Source: Serratia liquefaciens ATCC 27592
GTDB taxonomy: Bacteria; Pseudomonadota; Gammaproteobacteria; Enterobacterales; Enterobacteriaceae
Reading direction: 5' to 3'
DNA: 64,000 bases
NCBI RefSeq assembly: GCF_000422085.1
Contig: NC_021741.1
Location: 5,022,001 to 5,086,000 of the forward strand
Shown one piece after another: positions 22,013 through 32,324 of the stretch (position 1 is the stretch's first letter; the number at the start of each line of letters is the position of its first letter). The notes beneath the pieces were generated by a model, which did not search any database, was not told the DNA's origin, and saw only the letters and a program-made list of their open reading frames with translations. Made by a program: the position numbers and the translations under genes.

Positions 22013-22876
22013 TTAAAGAGGCAGTTTTTTCAACGATTTAAAGCCATATCCCTGGAGAACGGGCAATAAAGCGTCAGTATCTTCATTTAACGCTATGCAA
22101 TACGCCAGATTCTCTTCCTGCGTCGACACCAGATTTTCCTGCGTCGAAATCAGCCATGCGGTACGACGGGCAATCGCCGCGCCGGAATCGATCAGTCGGG
22201 TTCCCTCAGGCAACACCTGCATTAGCTCCTCTGCTAATAAAGGGAAATGGGTGCAACCGAGTACCACGGTATCCGGTGGCTCGCGCATGCTCAGCCATGG
22301 ATGGAGAATTTTCTTCAGCGCCGGCAGCGGTACGGCTTCACCATGCAGCTTGGCTTCTGCCAGTTCCACCAGCTCAGAGGAGCCAAGCAGCTCGATCTTG
22401 CAATCGGTAGCGAAACGGGCGATCAGCTCATGGGTATAAGTACGCTGTACGGTACCGCGGGTAGCCAGCAGGCCCACCACACCATTGGCGGTCAGACGGG
22501 CAGCAGGCTTGATGGCAGGCACCACGCCGACAACCGGGAAGGTAAAGCGTTCACGCAGGGCCGGCAGGGAGACCGTACTGGCCGTGTTACAAGCGATGAT
22601 GACTATCGCCAGAGGATGCCGTTGCTGCACCGCGCTGACAATCTCCAGCACGCGCTCAACAATAAACTCTTCGGATTTCTCGCCGTAGGGAAACGCCACA
22701 TTATCGAAGGCGTATATATAGTGGAGGTCCGGCAGCAGTTGCCGAACCTCTTGATACACCGATAACCCGCCGACGCCGGAATCAAATACCAGCACCGTCG
22801 GACGGGCCGTAGCAGGGGTGTTAGAAGGTATAGCTTCCAGTGAGGTAGTATTCTCTTCCTGGAGTAGCGTAGCCAT
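22013..22876 (-). CDS. murI: Glutamate racemase
   Basis: Makes D-glutamate for peptidoglycan from L-glutamate in the cytoplasm. Both catalytic cysteines are present in their motifs, [12 protein letters not shown] (about residue 93) and LGCTHFPLL (about 205). The ATG at 22876 gives 287 residues (E. coli: 285) and opens MATLLQEEN. This start places the first 56 nt inside the 3' end of btuB, the same overlap as in E. coli, so translation is probably coupled to btuB. The rRNA promoters follow its stop. Confidence 0.94.
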   Translation of the reverse strand: MATLLQEENTTSLEAIPSNTPATARPTVLVFDSGVGGLSVYQEVRQLLPDLHYIYAFDNVAFPYGEKSEEFIVERVLEIVSAVQQRHPLAIVIIACNTASTVSLPALRERFTFPVVGVVPAIKPAARLTANGVVGLLATRGTVQRTYTHELIARFATDCKIELLGSSELVELAEAKLHGEAVPLPALKKILHPWLSMREPPDTVVLGCTHFPLLAEELMQVLPEGTRLIDSGAAIARRTAWLISTQENLVSTQEENLAYCIALNEDTDALLPVLQGYGFKSLKKLPL

Positions 22877-24674
22877 AAGCCGTCTCATAATCTTTATCAA
22901 ACAGGTTGGCGATTCTACCACGAACTGTCAGATGAGATGTGACCGGATACGAAACTGCGAGACCCCACAGGCTGACACCGCCAAGTTTGACGCTTTGCTC
23001 TGGATAGGTGCTGTAGTCTTTATCATAACGCTCACCCAGGTATTGATAGGTCACTGCCCAGTCAAAATCATAGACCTGCCAATCCAGCTCATACTTCACC
23101 TGCTGTTTGGCACGGCGCAGCAGCACTTCATTGGTTTTGGCATTACGCGGATCGACATAGTCGTAACCAATGTGATGGGTTAACGGACCCGTGTCGAATG
23201 AAGCTGTAGCTTCAATACCTTTAATTGTGGCCTTGCCAACATTGTAATAGACGTAGTTGGTCTCGCCGGTGGAATCAATCAGGTTATCAATATCGTTGCG
23301 GTAGCCGGACACGCGCCAGGTTACCGGCCCGGTCAAACCTTCAAAGCCCCCTTCCCACTGTTTGCTTTCTTCCGGCTTCAGATCGGTATTATTGCCGAAG
23401 TTGCCATACAGCTGACCCATATTAGGGGCTTTGAATGCCGTGCCGTAGGAGGCGATGAAACGGTAACCTTCTATAAACTCCCAGCCCGCACTGGTTTGCC
23501 AAGTGCCATGCCAGCCAAATTCGGAATGATCGTCGCCGCGAACCGCTCCTTCCAGAGTGACCGGCCCGACCAACTGCTGCGCAGTCAGATAAACACCGGC
23601 GTTGCGTTGGGTTTTTTCACCGTTAACCGTGGTGGAGTCTGGCTTGATTTGCTGATGCTGCCAGTCAATCCCCGAACTGACCGTACCCTGACCTACCTGA
23701 AGAGTATTTCCCCATTGCAGGTTGTACTGCTCGGAGTCCACCAGGCTGGCTGAGCTGTCATACATGCCGCGACGAGGATCGTAATCATAATCCTTGCTGT
23801 GGCTGTAGCTGCCAATCAACTGCGTCGCGTAGATGCCTTCCTTATAACGCAGGCCGGTATCCCAGGTTTGACTGTACAACTTGCGGGTATCGACGTCAGA
23901 GAAACTGTCGTAAGCCGTGCGGTTATCGTAACCGTAACCACGAACAAAACCGCTGATAGCCTCGTTGAACTGATGATCAACAGCGCCGTACAGCGACTTG
24001 CTCATAAAGCCGTCGCGATCCTGCTGGCTTTGCATGCCGGTGCTGCCGTAGGCCACCACATCATAACCTTTGGTATAGGTGTAGTTACCGGCGACCGTGG
24101 CAACCGTGCTGTCGCCCAGCTGTTGTTGAGTAGACGCGTCATAGGCCTGGTAACCGTTAGACCCCACACCGGCGGAAAGCGTAGTGCCGTTCTTTTCGCG
24201 GGTGGTAATAATGTTAACCACGCCGCCGATGGCATCGGAGCCATAAACCGCCGAACGTGGGCCACGAATATATTCAACTTTCTGCACCAGCGAAATCGGG
24301 ATCTGGCTGAGATCGGAAGAGCCGCTGATACCGGCCTGATTAAGACGGATACCGTCGATCAGCACCAGCACATGGCTGGAATTGGTGCCGCGAATGAACA
24401 GCGAGCTTTTTTGCCCCAGGCCACCGTTCTGCCCAACGTCTACACCCGGCAGGCGGCGCATCACATCGGTCAGGCTTTTTGCCTGCCAGCGGTCGATTTC
24501 ATCACGGGTGACGACGGAAGTGGGTGCCAGCACGGAAGAAACCGGCTGTGGGAAGCGGTTGGCAGAAACCACCAGATTTTCGCTGTTATTCGCTGTGGTG
24601 TTGTCTTGCGCCCAGCCAGAAAAAGCCGTGACGGAGGAAACCACCGCCAGCAGCGTATTTTTTGTAATTGTCAT
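22821..24674 (-). CDS. btuB: Vitamin B12 outer-membrane TonB-dependent transporter
   Basis: Imports cobalamins across the outer membrane, driven by TonB-ExbBD. The ATG at 24674 gives 617 residues (E. coli: 614) with a signal peptide ending near GWA-QD. A TonB box-like stretch ([10 protein letters not shown]) follows, then the plug domain ([11 protein letters not shown] near 155) and a 22-strand barrel ending YYLTGSYTF with a terminal aromatic residue, as required for BamA assembly. The frame is open 45 codons upstream but that stretch lies in the riboswitch. The upstream cobalamin riboswitch controls it. Confidence 0.95.
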   Translation of the reverse strand: MTITKNTLLAVVSSVTAFSGWAQDNTTANNSENLVVSANRFPQPVSSVLAPTSVVTRDEIDRWQAKSLTDVMRRLPGVDVGQNGGLGQKSSLFIRGTNSSHVLVLIDGIRLNQAGISGSSDLSQIPISLVQKVEYIRGPRSAVYGSDAIGGVVNIITTREKNGTTLSAGVGSNGYQAYDASTQQQLGDSTVATVAGNYTYTKGYDVVAYGSTGMQSQQDRDGFMSKSLYGAVDHQFNEAISGFVRGYGYDNRTAYDSFSDVDTRKLYSQTWDTGLRYKEGIYATQLIGSYSHSKDYDYDPRRGMYDSSASLVDSEQYNLQWGNTLQVGQGTVSSGIDWQHQQIKPDSTTVNGEKTQRNAGVYLTAQQLVGPVTLEGAVRGDDHSEFGWHGTWQTSAGWEFIEGYRFIASYGTAFKAPNMGQLYGNFGNNTDLKPEESKQWEGGFEGLTGPVTWRVSGYRNDIDNLIDSTGETNYVYYNVGKATIKGIEATASFDTGPLTHHIGYDYVDPRNAKTNEVLLRRAKQQVKYELDWQVYDFDWAVTYQYLGERYDKDYSTYPEQSVKLGGVSLWGLAVSYPVTSHLTVRGRIANLFDKDYETAYGYATPGREYYLTGSYTF

Positions 24675-24714
24675 GAAAAAGCATCCAAACTTAATTGGCG
24701 GATGCCGCAGGATC

Positions 24715-24925
24715 ATGGCCGGTATTTCGCGACGGCCACGGACATTGCGACGTAACACCGGCAGGTCTTCGGGCTTGGGAGTTGCGGGCGGCCTCTTAGC
24801 TACCAGCACCGGGCGATGACTTCCCGTCCTGCAATGGACAGTGTCTGCGTAAAACGCTATCGCCGTGACTTCCCCTTACCGCTGCGCGTCAGCTCCGGAT
24901 TCACACCGGATTCCCTTTTCACTCA
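24715..24925 (-). promoter_or_regulatory. Cobalamin riboswitch of btuB
   Basis: The long leader of btuB shows the conserved parts of a cobalamin aptamer in order on the minus strand: GGGAATCCGGTGTGAATCC and GAGCTGACGCGCAGCGGTAA at 24885-24925, and the B12 box AAGCCCGAAGACCTGC at 24761-24776, followed by CCGGTGTTACG. In E. coli, adenosylcobalamin binding hides the btuB ribosome site. A possible promoter, TTGATA-17 bp-TTACAT, lies at 24958-24986 (minus). Ends of the element are approximate. Confidence 0.93.
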
Positions 24926-25075
24926 CTGCTTGAGGCCGGACGACAATGCTACGATCAATGTAAATAGATGTCTAGACTGCTATCAATGTTACAAATAATA
25001 AACACGACAAAACTGGACTTCACGGACTGATTCCCTACAATCCCCGCTGATCAAATTTGCCTGACGAGAAGAAAC

Positions 25076-26179
25076 ATGACGCCCGAGAATTTGCCTATTG
25101 AACGTTACGATGACCAACTGGCGGAAAAAACTGCCCGGCTGAAGACGCTGATGTCACCGTTCACGGCACCCGAGCCGGAAGTGTTCCGCTCGCAAGTCGA
25201 ACACTACCGCATGCGCGCAGAATTCCGCATCTGGCATGATGAAGACGAGATGTACCACATCATGTTTGACCAGCAGACCAAGCAACGCATCCGCGTCGAG
25301 CAGTTTCCTGCCGCCAGCGAATTGATTAACCGCCTGATGAGCGCACTGATCGCCGCCATCAAGCCGGATCCTATTTTGCGCCGCAAGCTGTTCCAGATTG
25401 ATTACCTGTCGACTCGCAGCGGCAAAATCATCGCCTCGCTGCTGTATCACCGTAAGCTGGACGACGCCTGGCAGCAGCAGGCAGAAAAGCTGCGGGATGA
25501 TCTCCGCGCCCAGGGCTTTGACCTGCAGTTGATTGGTCGTGCGTCGAAGATGAAAATCATGCTGGATCAGGATTACGTCGATGAAGTCCTGCCGGTCGCC
25601 GGCCGCGACATGATTTACCGTCAGGTGGAAAACAGCTTCACCCAGCCGAATGCGGCGATGAACATACAGATGCTGGAATGGGCGCTGGACGTGACCGCCG
25701 GCTCTAAAGGCGATCTGCTGGAGCTGTATTGCGGCAACGGCAACTTCTCCCTGGCGCTGGCACGTAACTTCGAGCGGGTGCTGGCCACTGAAATCGCCAA
25801 GCCTTCCGTTGCCGCGGCGCAGTACAACATTGCCGCCAATCATATCGATAACGTACAGATTATCCGTATGGCGGCGGAAGATTTTACCCAGGCGATGAAT
25901 GGAGTACGCGAGTTTAATCGTTTGAAGGGTATCGATCTGAGCAGCTATAACTGCGAAACCATTTTTGTCGATCCGCCGCGCAGCGGACTGGATGATGAAA
26001 CGGTAAAAATGGTGCAGGCTTATCCGCGAATTTTGTATATCTCATGCAACCCGGAAACGCTGTGCGCCAATCTGGAGACGTTGCAGGAAACTCATCAAAT
26101 CAGCCGTCTGGCATTGTTCGATCAGTTCCCGTATACCCATCACATGGAATGCGGCGTACTGTTGGAAAAACGCGTTTAA
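25076..26179 (+). CDS. trmA: tRNA (uracil-5-)-methyltransferase
   Basis: Uses S-adenosylmethionine to make ribothymidine at position 54 of the tRNA T-loop. The 367 residues match E. coli TrmA (366). The SAM-binding motif [16 protein letters not shown] is at about residues 213-228, DPPRSG near 299, and the nucleophile cysteine in YISCNPETL near 325. It is divergent from btuB and ends in a strong hairpin. Confidence 0.96.
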   Translation: MTPENLPIERYDDQLAEKTARLKTLMSPFTAPEPEVFRSQVEHYRMRAEFRIWHDEDEMYHIMFDQQTKQRIRVEQFPAASELINRLMSALIAAIKPDPILRRKLFQIDYLSTRSGKIIASLLYHRKLDDAWQQQAEKLRDDLRAQGFDLQLIGRASKMKIMLDQDYVDEVLPVAGRDMIYRQVENSFTQPNAAMNIQMLEWALDVTAGSKGDLLELYCGNGNFSLALARNFERVLATEIAKPSVAAAQYNIAANHIDNVQIIRMAAEDFTQAMNGVREFNRLKGIDLSSYNCETIFVDPPRSGLDDETVKMVQAYPRILYISCNPETLCANLETLQETHQISRLALFDQFPYTHHMECGVLLEKRV

Positions 26180-26184
26180 TCTCA

Positions 26185-26217
26185 CAGGGGCGCCGCGCTT
26201 GCTGCGCCCCTGGTTTT
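26185..26217 (+). terminator. trmA terminator
   Basis: CAGGGGCGC and GCGCCCCTG form a 9-bp perfect stem with a 10-nt loop, followed by GTTTT, six bases after the trmA stop. It also lies downstream of the convergent yijD. Confidence 0.75.
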
Positions 26218-26221
26218 CCCC

Positions 26222-26590
26222 TTACGCCGGGGTATTCTCATCCAGCGCCTTGCGCGCCTTCAGCTTCATGCCAATCCAGAACACCAGCGCCACGGAAATA
26301 ATCGCCGGCAGGAAGTTAGAGCCGATCTGCGGGTATTCGGCACGCACTATCGCACTGTACAGCAGCACCCCAAGCAGGAAGGTCGCCGCCGCCAGCTTAG
26401 GTATGCCATCCGGCATCGCGCGGTGCAGATACCGTTGATGCAGGCAATACACCGCCAACACCAAAGCAATAATCGGGAAAATCGAAAACGGCACCACCGA
26501 GCTGAATAGCGCGGCGAACGAACCGTTGATTGAAAGGCCGGCAATCAACGCCAGCAGTAAGGTGCCATTCTCACGGCCTGGTTTTTCCAT
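26222..26590 (-). CDS. yijD: Inner-membrane protein YijD
   Basis: A 122-residue protein with four hydrophobic segments (about 10-30, 32-47, 65-83, 93-108), matching E. coli YijD (119 residues) over its length, for example [20 protein letters not shown] and [10 protein letters not shown]. No function is established; it follows fabR with a 14-bp gap and is probably cotranscribed, as in E. coli. Confidence 0.9.
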   Translation of the reverse strand: MEKPGRENGTLLLALIAGLSINGSFAALFSSVVPFSIFPIIALVLAVYCLHQRYLHRAMPDGIPKLAAATFLLGVLLYSAIVRAEYPQIGSNFLPAIISVALVFWIGMKLKARKALDENTPA

Positions 26591-26604
26591 CGCTTTCTAC
26601 CTTT

Positions 26605-27237
26605 TTATACGTGGGATACAGAAGTTTTTTCTTGTTCGCGGCGATACCAATAATAAGCGCCTTTGGAAATCATCCGCAGTTGCAACACTAAGCGCTCCTC
26701 AAGCCGACGCCGTTGATCGATGTCGATATCCAGCGCTTCAGCACCGGCGCTGAAAACGATGGTGACCATAGCTTCCGCCTGCGCTTCGGTGAAACTGCGC
26801 GGCATATGGTTTTCCAGCTCGAGGTAATCCGCCAGTTCGGCGATAAAATGTTGGATCTCACGCGCCACCGCCGCACGAAAGGCCGCCGAGGTCCCGGAGC
26901 GTTCACGCAACAGCAGGCGGAAGGCGTTGGGATTATTGCCGATAAACTCCATAAAGGTGGAGACCGAGGTGCGGATCACGCTGCCCCCCTTGGCGATACG
27001 CTGCCGCGCCTGCCGCATCAGTTGACGCAGCATCAGGCCGCTCTCATCCACCATGGTTAACCCCAGCTCGTCCACATCACGGAAGTGGCGATAAAATGAC
27101 GTCGGCGCGATGCCCGCTTCACGCGAGACCTCGCGCAGGCTCAGACTGGCAAAGCTGCGTTCAGCGCTCAGTTGGCTGAAGGCCGCTTCGATGAGGGAAC
27201 GACGAGTCCGTTCTTTTTGTTGTGCTCTGACGCCCAT
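26605..27237 (-). CDS. fabR: Unsaturated fatty-acid synthesis repressor FabR
   Basis: TetR-family repressor of fabA and fabB that senses the ratio of unsaturated to saturated acyl-ACP/acyl-CoA. The N-terminal helix-turn-helix ([19 protein letters not shown], about residues 35-53) and the rest of the protein are nearly the E. coli sequence. Two in-frame ATGs (27243 and 27237) are possible; the second starts MGVRAQQKE and has GGAT at a workable distance. It is divergent from sthA and leads into yijD. Confidence 0.93.
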   Translation of the reverse strand: MGVRAQQKERTRRSLIEAAFSQLSAERSFASLSLREVSREAGIAPTSFYRHFRDVDELGLTMVDESGLMLRQLMRQARQRIAKGGSVIRTSVSTFMEFIGNNPNAFRLLLRERSGTSAAFRAAVAREIQHFIAELADYLELENHMPRSFTEAQAEAMVTIVFSAGAEALDIDIDQRRRLEERLVLQLRMISKGAYYWYRREQEKTSVSHV

Positions 27238-27452
27238 ATGCATATCCAGATAAGATCCATTTTCTCAGTCTAACGCCGTAGACCCGGCAATATAGCAAAT
27301 TTTATTGCAACAGCATTTATACAAACGCGCCCTGTCACAGTTTCAGCCTGCACCATTTGTGCTTTGCCTCAAAAAGCCTAATGGTGATTGGGCACTCAGC
27401 GCTATGATGTTAAGATACCGTTGTAATTTTGTATAAGACAGGTCTCTCCCCT

Positions 27453-28850
27453 ATGCAACAGCACTATCAATTTGATGCCATAGTCATTGGCTCGGGCCCA
27501 GGTGGTGAAGGTGCCGCTATGGGGTTGGTGAAGCAGGGCGCCCGCGTGGCCGTGATAGAACGGTACAATAACGTAGGCGGTGGATGTACCCATTGGGGCA
27601 CCATCCCATCCAAAGCCCTCCGCCACGCCGTTAGCCGCATTATCGAATTCAACCAGAACCCGCTTTATAACAATTCACGCACGCTCAGCGCGACATTCCC
27701 TGACATTTTACGCCACGCCGATAACGTCATTAATCAGCAAACCCGGATGCGTCAGGGTTTCTATGAGCGCAACCAGTGTAAGCTATTTGCCGGCGATGCG
27801 CGCTTTATCGACGCCAACACCGTTAGCGTCAGCTATATGGACGGCACCCAGGACACCATCCGCGCCGATCACATCGTTATTGCCTGCGGCTCACGCCCGT
27901 ACAACCCGTCGAGCGTCGATTTTAACCATCCGCGTATTTATAACAGTGATTCCATTCTCGAACTGAACCACGAACCGCGTCACGTCATCATTTATGGCGC
28001 TGGGGTGATCGGCTGTGAATATGCATCTATCTTCCGCGGTTTGAACGTGAAGGTGGATCTGATCAACACCCGCGATCGTCTGCTGGCGTTCCTCGACCAG
28101 GAAATGTCGGACTCGCTGTCATATCACTTCTGGAACAACGGCGTGGTGATCCGCCACAACGAAGAGTTCGAGAAGATCGAAGGCACTGAAGACGGCGTGA
28201 TTGTTCACCTGAAATCCGGCAAGAAAGTGAAGGCCGATTGCCTGCTGTACGCCAACGGCCGCACCGGTAATACCGACTCGCTGGGGCTGGAGAACGTCGG
28301 TCTGGAATCAGACAGCCGTGGCCTGCTGAAAGTGAACAGCATGTACCAGACCGCGCTGCCACACATTTATGCCGTGGGTGACGTGATTGGCTACCCGAGT
28401 CTGGCATCTGCCGCCTACGATCAGGGCCGCATTGCCGCACAGGCGATTTCCTCCGGCGAAGCCAGCGGACATTTGATTGAAGACATCCCGACCGGTATCT
28501 ACACCATTCCGGAAATCAGCTCCGTCGGTAAAACCGAGCAGGAATTGACGGCGATGAAAGTGCCGTATGAAGTGGGTCGTGCACAGTTCAAGCATCTGGC
28601 CCGCGCGCAGATTGCCGGCATGAACGTCGGCAGTCTGAAGATCCTGTTCCATCGCGACACCCTGCAGATCCTTGGGATCCACTGCTTCGGCGAGCGTGCG
28701 GCAGAGATCATCCACATTGGCCAGGCGATCATGGAACAGAAAGGTGAAGGCAATACTATCGAATACTTCGTTAATACGACCTTCAACTATCCGACCATGG
28801 CCGAAGCCTACCGGGTGGCAGCGCTGAACGGCTTAAACCGCCTGTTTTAA
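27453..28850 (+). CDS. sthA: Soluble pyridine nucleotide transhydrogenase
   Basis: Cytoplasmic FAD enzyme that moves reducing equivalents between NADPH and NAD, usually draining excess NADPH. The 465 residues match E. coli SthA (466). The FAD site [12 protein letters not shown] is at about residues 14-25 and the NAD site [13 protein letters not shown] near 182. In the usual disulfide-reductase position the motif reads [13 protein letters not shown], so only one cysteine is present, as is normal for this family. The ATG at 27453 was chosen by homology; a start eight codons earlier exists. The gene overlaps the end of oxyR by 18 bp on the opposite strand. Confidence 0.95.
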   Translation: MQQHYQFDAIVIGSGPGGEGAAMGLVKQGARVAVIERYNNVGGGCTHWGTIPSKALRHAVSRIIEFNQNPLYNNSRTLSATFPDILRHADNVINQQTRMRQGFYERNQCKLFAGDARFIDANTVSVSYMDGTQDTIRADHIVIACGSRPYNPSSVDFNHPRIYNSDSILELNHEPRHVIIYGAGVIGCEYASIFRGLNVKVDLINTRDRLLAFLDQEMSDSLSYHFWNNGVVIRHNEEFEKIEGTEDGVIVHLKSGKKVKADCLLYANGRTGNTDSLGLENVGLESDSRGLLKVNSMYQTALPHIYAVGDVIGYPSLASAAYDQGRIAAQAISSGEASGHLIEDIPTGIYTIPEISSVGKTEQELTAMKVPYEVGRAQFKHLARAQIAGMNVGSLKILFHRDTLQILGIHCFGERAAEIIHIGQAIMEQKGEGNTIEYFVNTTFNYPTMAEAYRVAALNGLNRLF

Positions 28851-29750
28851 CGTGGTGCCCATGTAGCTTTGCATGTGCTCGCGGATCGCCTCGGCCAATT
28901 GCTCATAACGACTGCGCAATGGGGAGCCGGGGCGGTACACCAGCGCAATGGTGCGCTTGGGTTCAGGTTTGAAGCAGTCCAGGTAACACACGCCGTCGCG
29001 CTCACGCTGCGGCGGTACCGCCAGTGACGGCAGCAAAGTGATCCCACTGCCCGCCGCAACCATATTACGCAGCGTTTCCAGGCTGGTCGCCCGGAAATGG
29101 GTATCTTCGTCGGCCCCGGCCTGGAAACAAAAGCCCATCGCCTGATCGCGCAGACAGTGGCCATCTTCCAGCATCAACAACTTTTCACCGGCCAGATCCG
29201 GCATCGCCACGCGGTCACGCTGCGACCATGGGTGATCGGAATACACCGCCAGCTTCATCGGTTCGTCAAACAGCGGCACTTCAATAAAGGCTTCTGTTTC
29301 TTTCACCAGCGCCAGAATGGCGCAGTCAAGTTTACCGCTGTCGAGCTGTGCCAATAGCTGTTGGGTTTGCGCTTCATGCAGGTACATTTCCAGCTTGGGA
29401 AAGGTTTTGTGCAGCGTAGGAATGATCTGCGGCAGCAGATAAGGCCCGACGGTGGGGATCAGGCCGATATGCAGCGGCCCCGACATGGCTTCACCTTGCT
29501 GGCTGGCCATCTCTTTCAGAACTTTGACTTCGCGCAGCACGGTACGCGCCTGTTCCACCAGCAACAGGCCCGCCTGGGTGAATAACACCTTGCGACTGGT
29601 ACGTTCGAGTAGCATCACACCCAGCTCGTCTTCCAGCTTACGGATCTGCCCACTCAGCGTGGGTTGGCTAACATGGCAAGAATCGGCGGCACGGCGGAAA
29701 TGCCGGTGCTCGGCCAAAGCGACCAGGTACTCTAAATCACGAATATTCAT
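28833..29750 (-). CDS. oxyR: Peroxide-sensing regulator OxyR
   Basis: LysR-family regulator of the hydrogen peroxide response. The 305 residues equal E. coli OxyR in length. The redox cysteines C199 and C208 are both present ([13 protein letters not shown]). The DNA-binding helix lies in [20 protein letters not shown] (about 17-36). It starts at MNIRDLEYL (29750); six upstream codons are not supported. It is divergent from the peroxiredoxin-glutaredoxin gene, and the intervening 151 bp contain a candidate OxyR operator. In E. coli the divergent slot holds the small RNA gene oxyS, which is not evident here. Confidence 0.97.
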   Translation of the reverse strand: MNIRDLEYLVALAEHRHFRRAADSCHVSQPTLSGQIRKLEDELGVMLLERTSRKVLFTQAGLLLVEQARTVLREVKVLKEMASQQGEAMSGPLHIGLIPTVGPYLLPQIIPTLHKTFPKLEMYLHEAQTQQLLAQLDSGKLDCAILALVKETEAFIEVPLFDEPMKLAVYSDHPWSQRDRVAMPDLAGEKLLMLEDGHCLRDQAMGFCFQAGADEDTHFRATSLETLRNMVAAGSGITLLPSLAVPPQRERDGVCYLDCFKPEPKRTIALVYRPGSPLRSRYEQLAEAIREHMQSYMGTTLKQAV

Positions 29751-29769
29751 TGTTTCCCTCCAGACCACG

Positions 29770-29806
29770 ATAGCTCATGGCGATAGATAAGATAGCAATG
29801 AGCGAT
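29770..29806. promoter_or_regulatory. Candidate OxyR operator, oxyR/prx-grx
   Basis: The E. coli consensus is ATAGNTNNNANCTAT, seven bases, then the same again. Here ATAG occurs at 29770 and 29792, exactly 22 bp apart, and CGAT (three of four matches to CTAT) at 29781 and 29803, also exactly at the expected spacing. It sits between the divergent oxyR and prx-grx, about 20-56 bp upstream of the oxyR ATG, a position suited to autorepression and activation of the peroxidase gene. Confidence 0.7.
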
Positions 29807-29901
29807 TAGATCTATCAAGCCCCGACGTCAATAATGTCACCCAACGAAGCGATACCGCGCTAACAGCTAAAAATTATTTTTCCTAATTAAGGGGTTAATT
29901 C

Positions 29902-30633
29902 ATGTTTACCAGTCAAGAAGGCAAAAAAGTCCCTCAGGTTACCTTCCACACCCGTCAGGGCGACCAATGGATTGACGTCACCACCGACGACCTGTTCAAA
30001 GACAAAACCGTCATCGTGTTTTCACTGCCGGGCGCGTTTACCCCAACCTGTTCTTCCAGCCATCTGCCACGCTACAACGAACTGTCCAGCGTATTCAAAC
30101 AGCACGGCGTTGACAGCATTCTGTGCGTTTCAGTGAACGACACCTTCGTTATGAATGCCTGGAAGGCCGATCAGCACGCAGAGAACATCACTTTCATTCC
30201 AGACGGCAACGGCGAGTTCACCAAAGGCATGGACATGCTGGTCGAGAAAGCGGATCTGGGCTTTGGCCCGCGCTCATGGCGTTATTCCATGCTGGTGCGC
30301 AACGGCGTGGTGGAAAAAATGTTCGTCGAACCTAACAAGCCGGGCGACCCGTTTGAAGTGTCTGACGCCGACACCATGCTGAAATACCTGGCTCCGGAAT
30401 TCAAAGTGCAGGAGTCGGTTTCCCTGTTCACCAAACCGGGCTGCCCATTCTGCGCCAAAGCCAAACAAATGCTGCAGGAACGTGGCATCCAGTATGAAGA
30501 GATCATACTGGGTCAGGACGCCACCACCGTTAGCCTGCGCGCCGTCACCGGCCGTGCAACCGTACCTCAGGTCTTCATCGGCGGCCGTCATATCGGCGGC
30601 AGCGATGACCTGGAAAACTTCCTGTCAGCCTGA
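29902..30633 (+). CDS. Hybrid peroxiredoxin-glutaredoxin (glutathione peroxidase)
   Basis: A 243-residue fusion. Residues 1-165 are a Prx5-type peroxiredoxin with the peroxidatic cysteine C50 in [14 protein letters not shown]. Residues 170-243 are a glutaredoxin domain with the active site CPFC (C181/C184) and the glutathione-binding pattern [16 protein letters not shown]. Proteins of this design (for example in Haemophilus) reduce peroxides with glutathione without a separate glutaredoxin. It lies divergent from oxyR across a candidate OxyR operator. E. coli lacks this gene. A strong terminator follows. Confidence 0.93.
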   Translation: MFTSQEGKKVPQVTFHTRQGDQWIDVTTDDLFKDKTVIVFSLPGAFTPTCSSSHLPRYNELSSVFKQHGVDSILCVSVNDTFVMNAWKADQHAENITFIPDGNGEFTKGMDMLVEKADLGFGPRSWRYSMLVRNGVVEKMFVEPNKPGDPFEVSDADTMLKYLAPEFKVQESVSLFTKPGCPFCAKAKQMLQERGIQYEEIILGQDATTVSLRAVTGRATVPQVFIGGRHIGGSDDLENFLSA

Positions 30634-30667
30634 TTTATAAGTAATAACAAAGCCAACGTGAACTTTT

Positions 30668-30692
30668 GGCGGGCTTCGGCCCGCCCTTTTTT
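30668..30692 (+). terminator. Terminator after prx-grx
   Basis: GGCGGGC, TTCG loop, GCCCGCC (7-bp perfect stem) followed by a run of T. It leaves only 18 bp before the next ATG, so the following flavoprotein gene must be read by read-through or from a promoter lying upstream of this hairpin. Confidence 0.9.
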
Positions 30693-30710
30693 TAGCTTTC
30701 AGGAGCGGAT

Positions 30711-32159
30711 ATGAAACAGTTGAATGTTGACGTCGCGGTCATCGGCGGCGGCACCGCCGGTCTGGGCGCCTATCGCGCCGCCAAGCTTGCCACCCCAAGC
30801 GTGGTGATGATCGAAGGCGGAGCTTATGGCACCACCTGTGCCCGCGTTGGCTGCATGCCATCAAAATTACTGATTGCCGCCGCCGAGGCGGTGCATCAAA
30901 TCGAGCGCGCATCGGGTTTTGGCGTGTATCCCGCCGGAAAAACTACCATTAACGGCCGTGAAGTCATGGACCGTGTTAAACGCGAGCGCGACCGTTTCGT
31001 CGGCTTCGTACTGGAAGGTGTCGACGAAATCCCGGCCACCGACAAAATTCAGGGTTATGCCCGTTTCATCGACGACAATACTTTGCAGGTGGACGATCAC
31101 ACCCGCATTGTGGCGCAACGCATCGTTATCGCCACCGGTTCCCGCCCAAGCTGGCCGACAGCATGGAATGCGCTGGGCGACCGCTTGATTGTCAATGATG
31201 ACGTGTTCAACTGGACTGATTTGCCAGACTCGGTGGCCGTGTTCGGGCCCGGCGTAATTGGCCTGGAGCTGGGGCAGGCGCTGCATCGCCTCGGCGTCGA
31301 AACCAAAGTATTTGGCGTTGGTGGTGCCGTCGGGCCGCTAACCGATAGTACGGTACGCAATTATGCCGCCAAAGCGTTAGGCGAAGAGTTCTATCTTGAT
31401 GCCGATGTGAAAGTGGACATGATGCAGCGCGAAGGCGACAAGGTCTTTATCCGCTATCAGGGTCTGAACGGCTTACCGCAGGAGATCATGGTGGATTACG
31501 TCCTGGCTGCCACCGGTCGTCGACCGAACGTCGATAATCTGGGTCTTGAGAACACCCGTCTGGTGCTCGATGCCAGGGGCGTGCCTCAGGCCGATCGTCT
31601 GACGATGCAAACCAACGTGCCGCATATCTTTATCGCCGGTGACGCCAGTAACCAGCTGCCGTTATTGCACGAAGCCAGCGATCAGGCGCGCATTGCCGGA
31701 ACCAACGCCGGAAGCTTCCCGGAAGTGACCCCGGGCCTGCGCCGCAGTGCGATCTCGGTGGTATTTTCCGATCCGCAGATCGCCATGGTCGGTTCCACCT
31801 TCCGCGAGCTGAATGAAAAATTCAGCGCCTGCGGCTGTTTTGAAATCGGTGAAGTGTCATTCGAAAATCAAGGCCGTTCACGAGTGATGCTGCGTAATAA
31901 AGGCATCCTGCACGTCTACGGCGAACAAGGTACCGGGCGTTTCCTCGGCGCAGAAATGATGGGGCCGGACGTCGAGCACATTGCTCACCTGTTAGCCTGG
32001 GCACATCAGCAGAAAATGACCATCAACCAGATGCTGGACATGCCGTTCTATCACCCGGTGATCGAAGAAGGCCTGCGTACCGCACTGCGTGACTTGCAGT
32101 CAAAACTGAAACTGGGCGAAGCCGAGGCGGAACGCTGCCAGCGCTGTCCGGGCGAGTAG
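30711..32159 (+). CDS. Dihydrolipoamide dehydrogenase-like flavoprotein
   Basis: A 482-residue class I pyridine nucleotide-disulfide oxidoreductase. The FAD motif GGGTAGLGAYRAA is at about 12-24 and the redox disulfide C43/C48 in TTCARVGCMPSK (the canonical Lpd form is CLNVGCIPS, so this is a divergent type). An NAD-binding GPGVIGLELGQAL follows near 180, and the C-terminal domain has the catalytic pair in FYHPVIEE near 445. Odd: the last residues are ERCQRCPGE, giving a C-terminal CxxC (C476/C479). It is not in an operon with 2-oxoacid dehydrogenase genes; its neighbour is the peroxidase fusion. The physiological substrate is unknown. A good ribosome site (AGGAG) precedes the ATG. Confidence 0.88.
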   Translation: MKQLNVDVAVIGGGTAGLGAYRAAKLATPSVVMIEGGAYGTTCARVGCMPSKLLIAAAEAVHQIERASGFGVYPAGKTTINGREVMDRVKRERDRFVGFVLEGVDEIPATDKIQGYARFIDDNTLQVDDHTRIVAQRIVIATGSRPSWPTAWNALGDRLIVNDDVFNWTDLPDSVAVFGPGVIGLELGQALHRLGVETKVFGVGGAVGPLTDSTVRNYAAKALGEEFYLDADVKVDMMQREGDKVFIRYQGLNGLPQEIMVDYVLAATGRRPNVDNLGLENTRLVLDARGVPQADRLTMQTNVPHIFIAGDASNQLPLLHEASDQARIAGTNAGSFPEVTPGLRRSAISVVFSDPQIAMVGSTFRELNEKFSACGCFEIGEVSFENQGRSRVMLRNKGILHVYGEQGTGRFLGAEMMGPDVEHIAHLLAWAHQQKMTINQMLDMPFYHPVIEEGLRTALRDLQSKLKLGEAEAERCQRCPGE

Positions 32160-32184
32160 TTCTTCCCCCTGCTATCTATCCCCA

Positions 32185-32210
32185 CCGGGCCTTCGTGCCC
32201 GGTTTTTTTT
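32185..32210 (+). terminator. Terminator after the Lpd-like gene
   Basis: CCGGGC, six-base loop, GCCCGG, then eight T residues, 26 bp after the stop codon. An efficient Rho-independent terminator. Confidence 0.92.
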
Positions 32211-32283
32211 GCGCTTCGAATTCCACTCTTGTCGTTTGCTGCTTGCCGCTCAGCACATGTCAGGTCATTTTTACGTCGCCACA

Positions 32284-32313
32284 TTGAAATGATATCAATA
32301 ATGATACTAAAAT
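32284..32313 (+). promoter_or_regulatory. Candidate hicAB promoter/operator
   Basis: TTGAAA (32284-32289) and TAAAAT (32308-32313) are separated by 18 bp, 11 bp before the hicA start. The spacer contains the palindrome TGATATCA and a further TGATAC, so the antitoxin HicB could bind here to autoregulate, as known for hicAB loci. Confidence 0.5.
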
Positions 32314-32324
32314 AAGGTACATGC

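Noticed and set aside
23799..24755. 318-codon plus-strand open frame antisense to btuB
   Set aside because: Shadow of btuB extending into the riboswitch; no ribosome site or motif.
29751..29901. An oxyS-like small RNA opposite oxyR
   Set aside because: The 151-bp gap contains the operator and two divergent promoters, has no terminator hairpin and no oxyS-like sequence.
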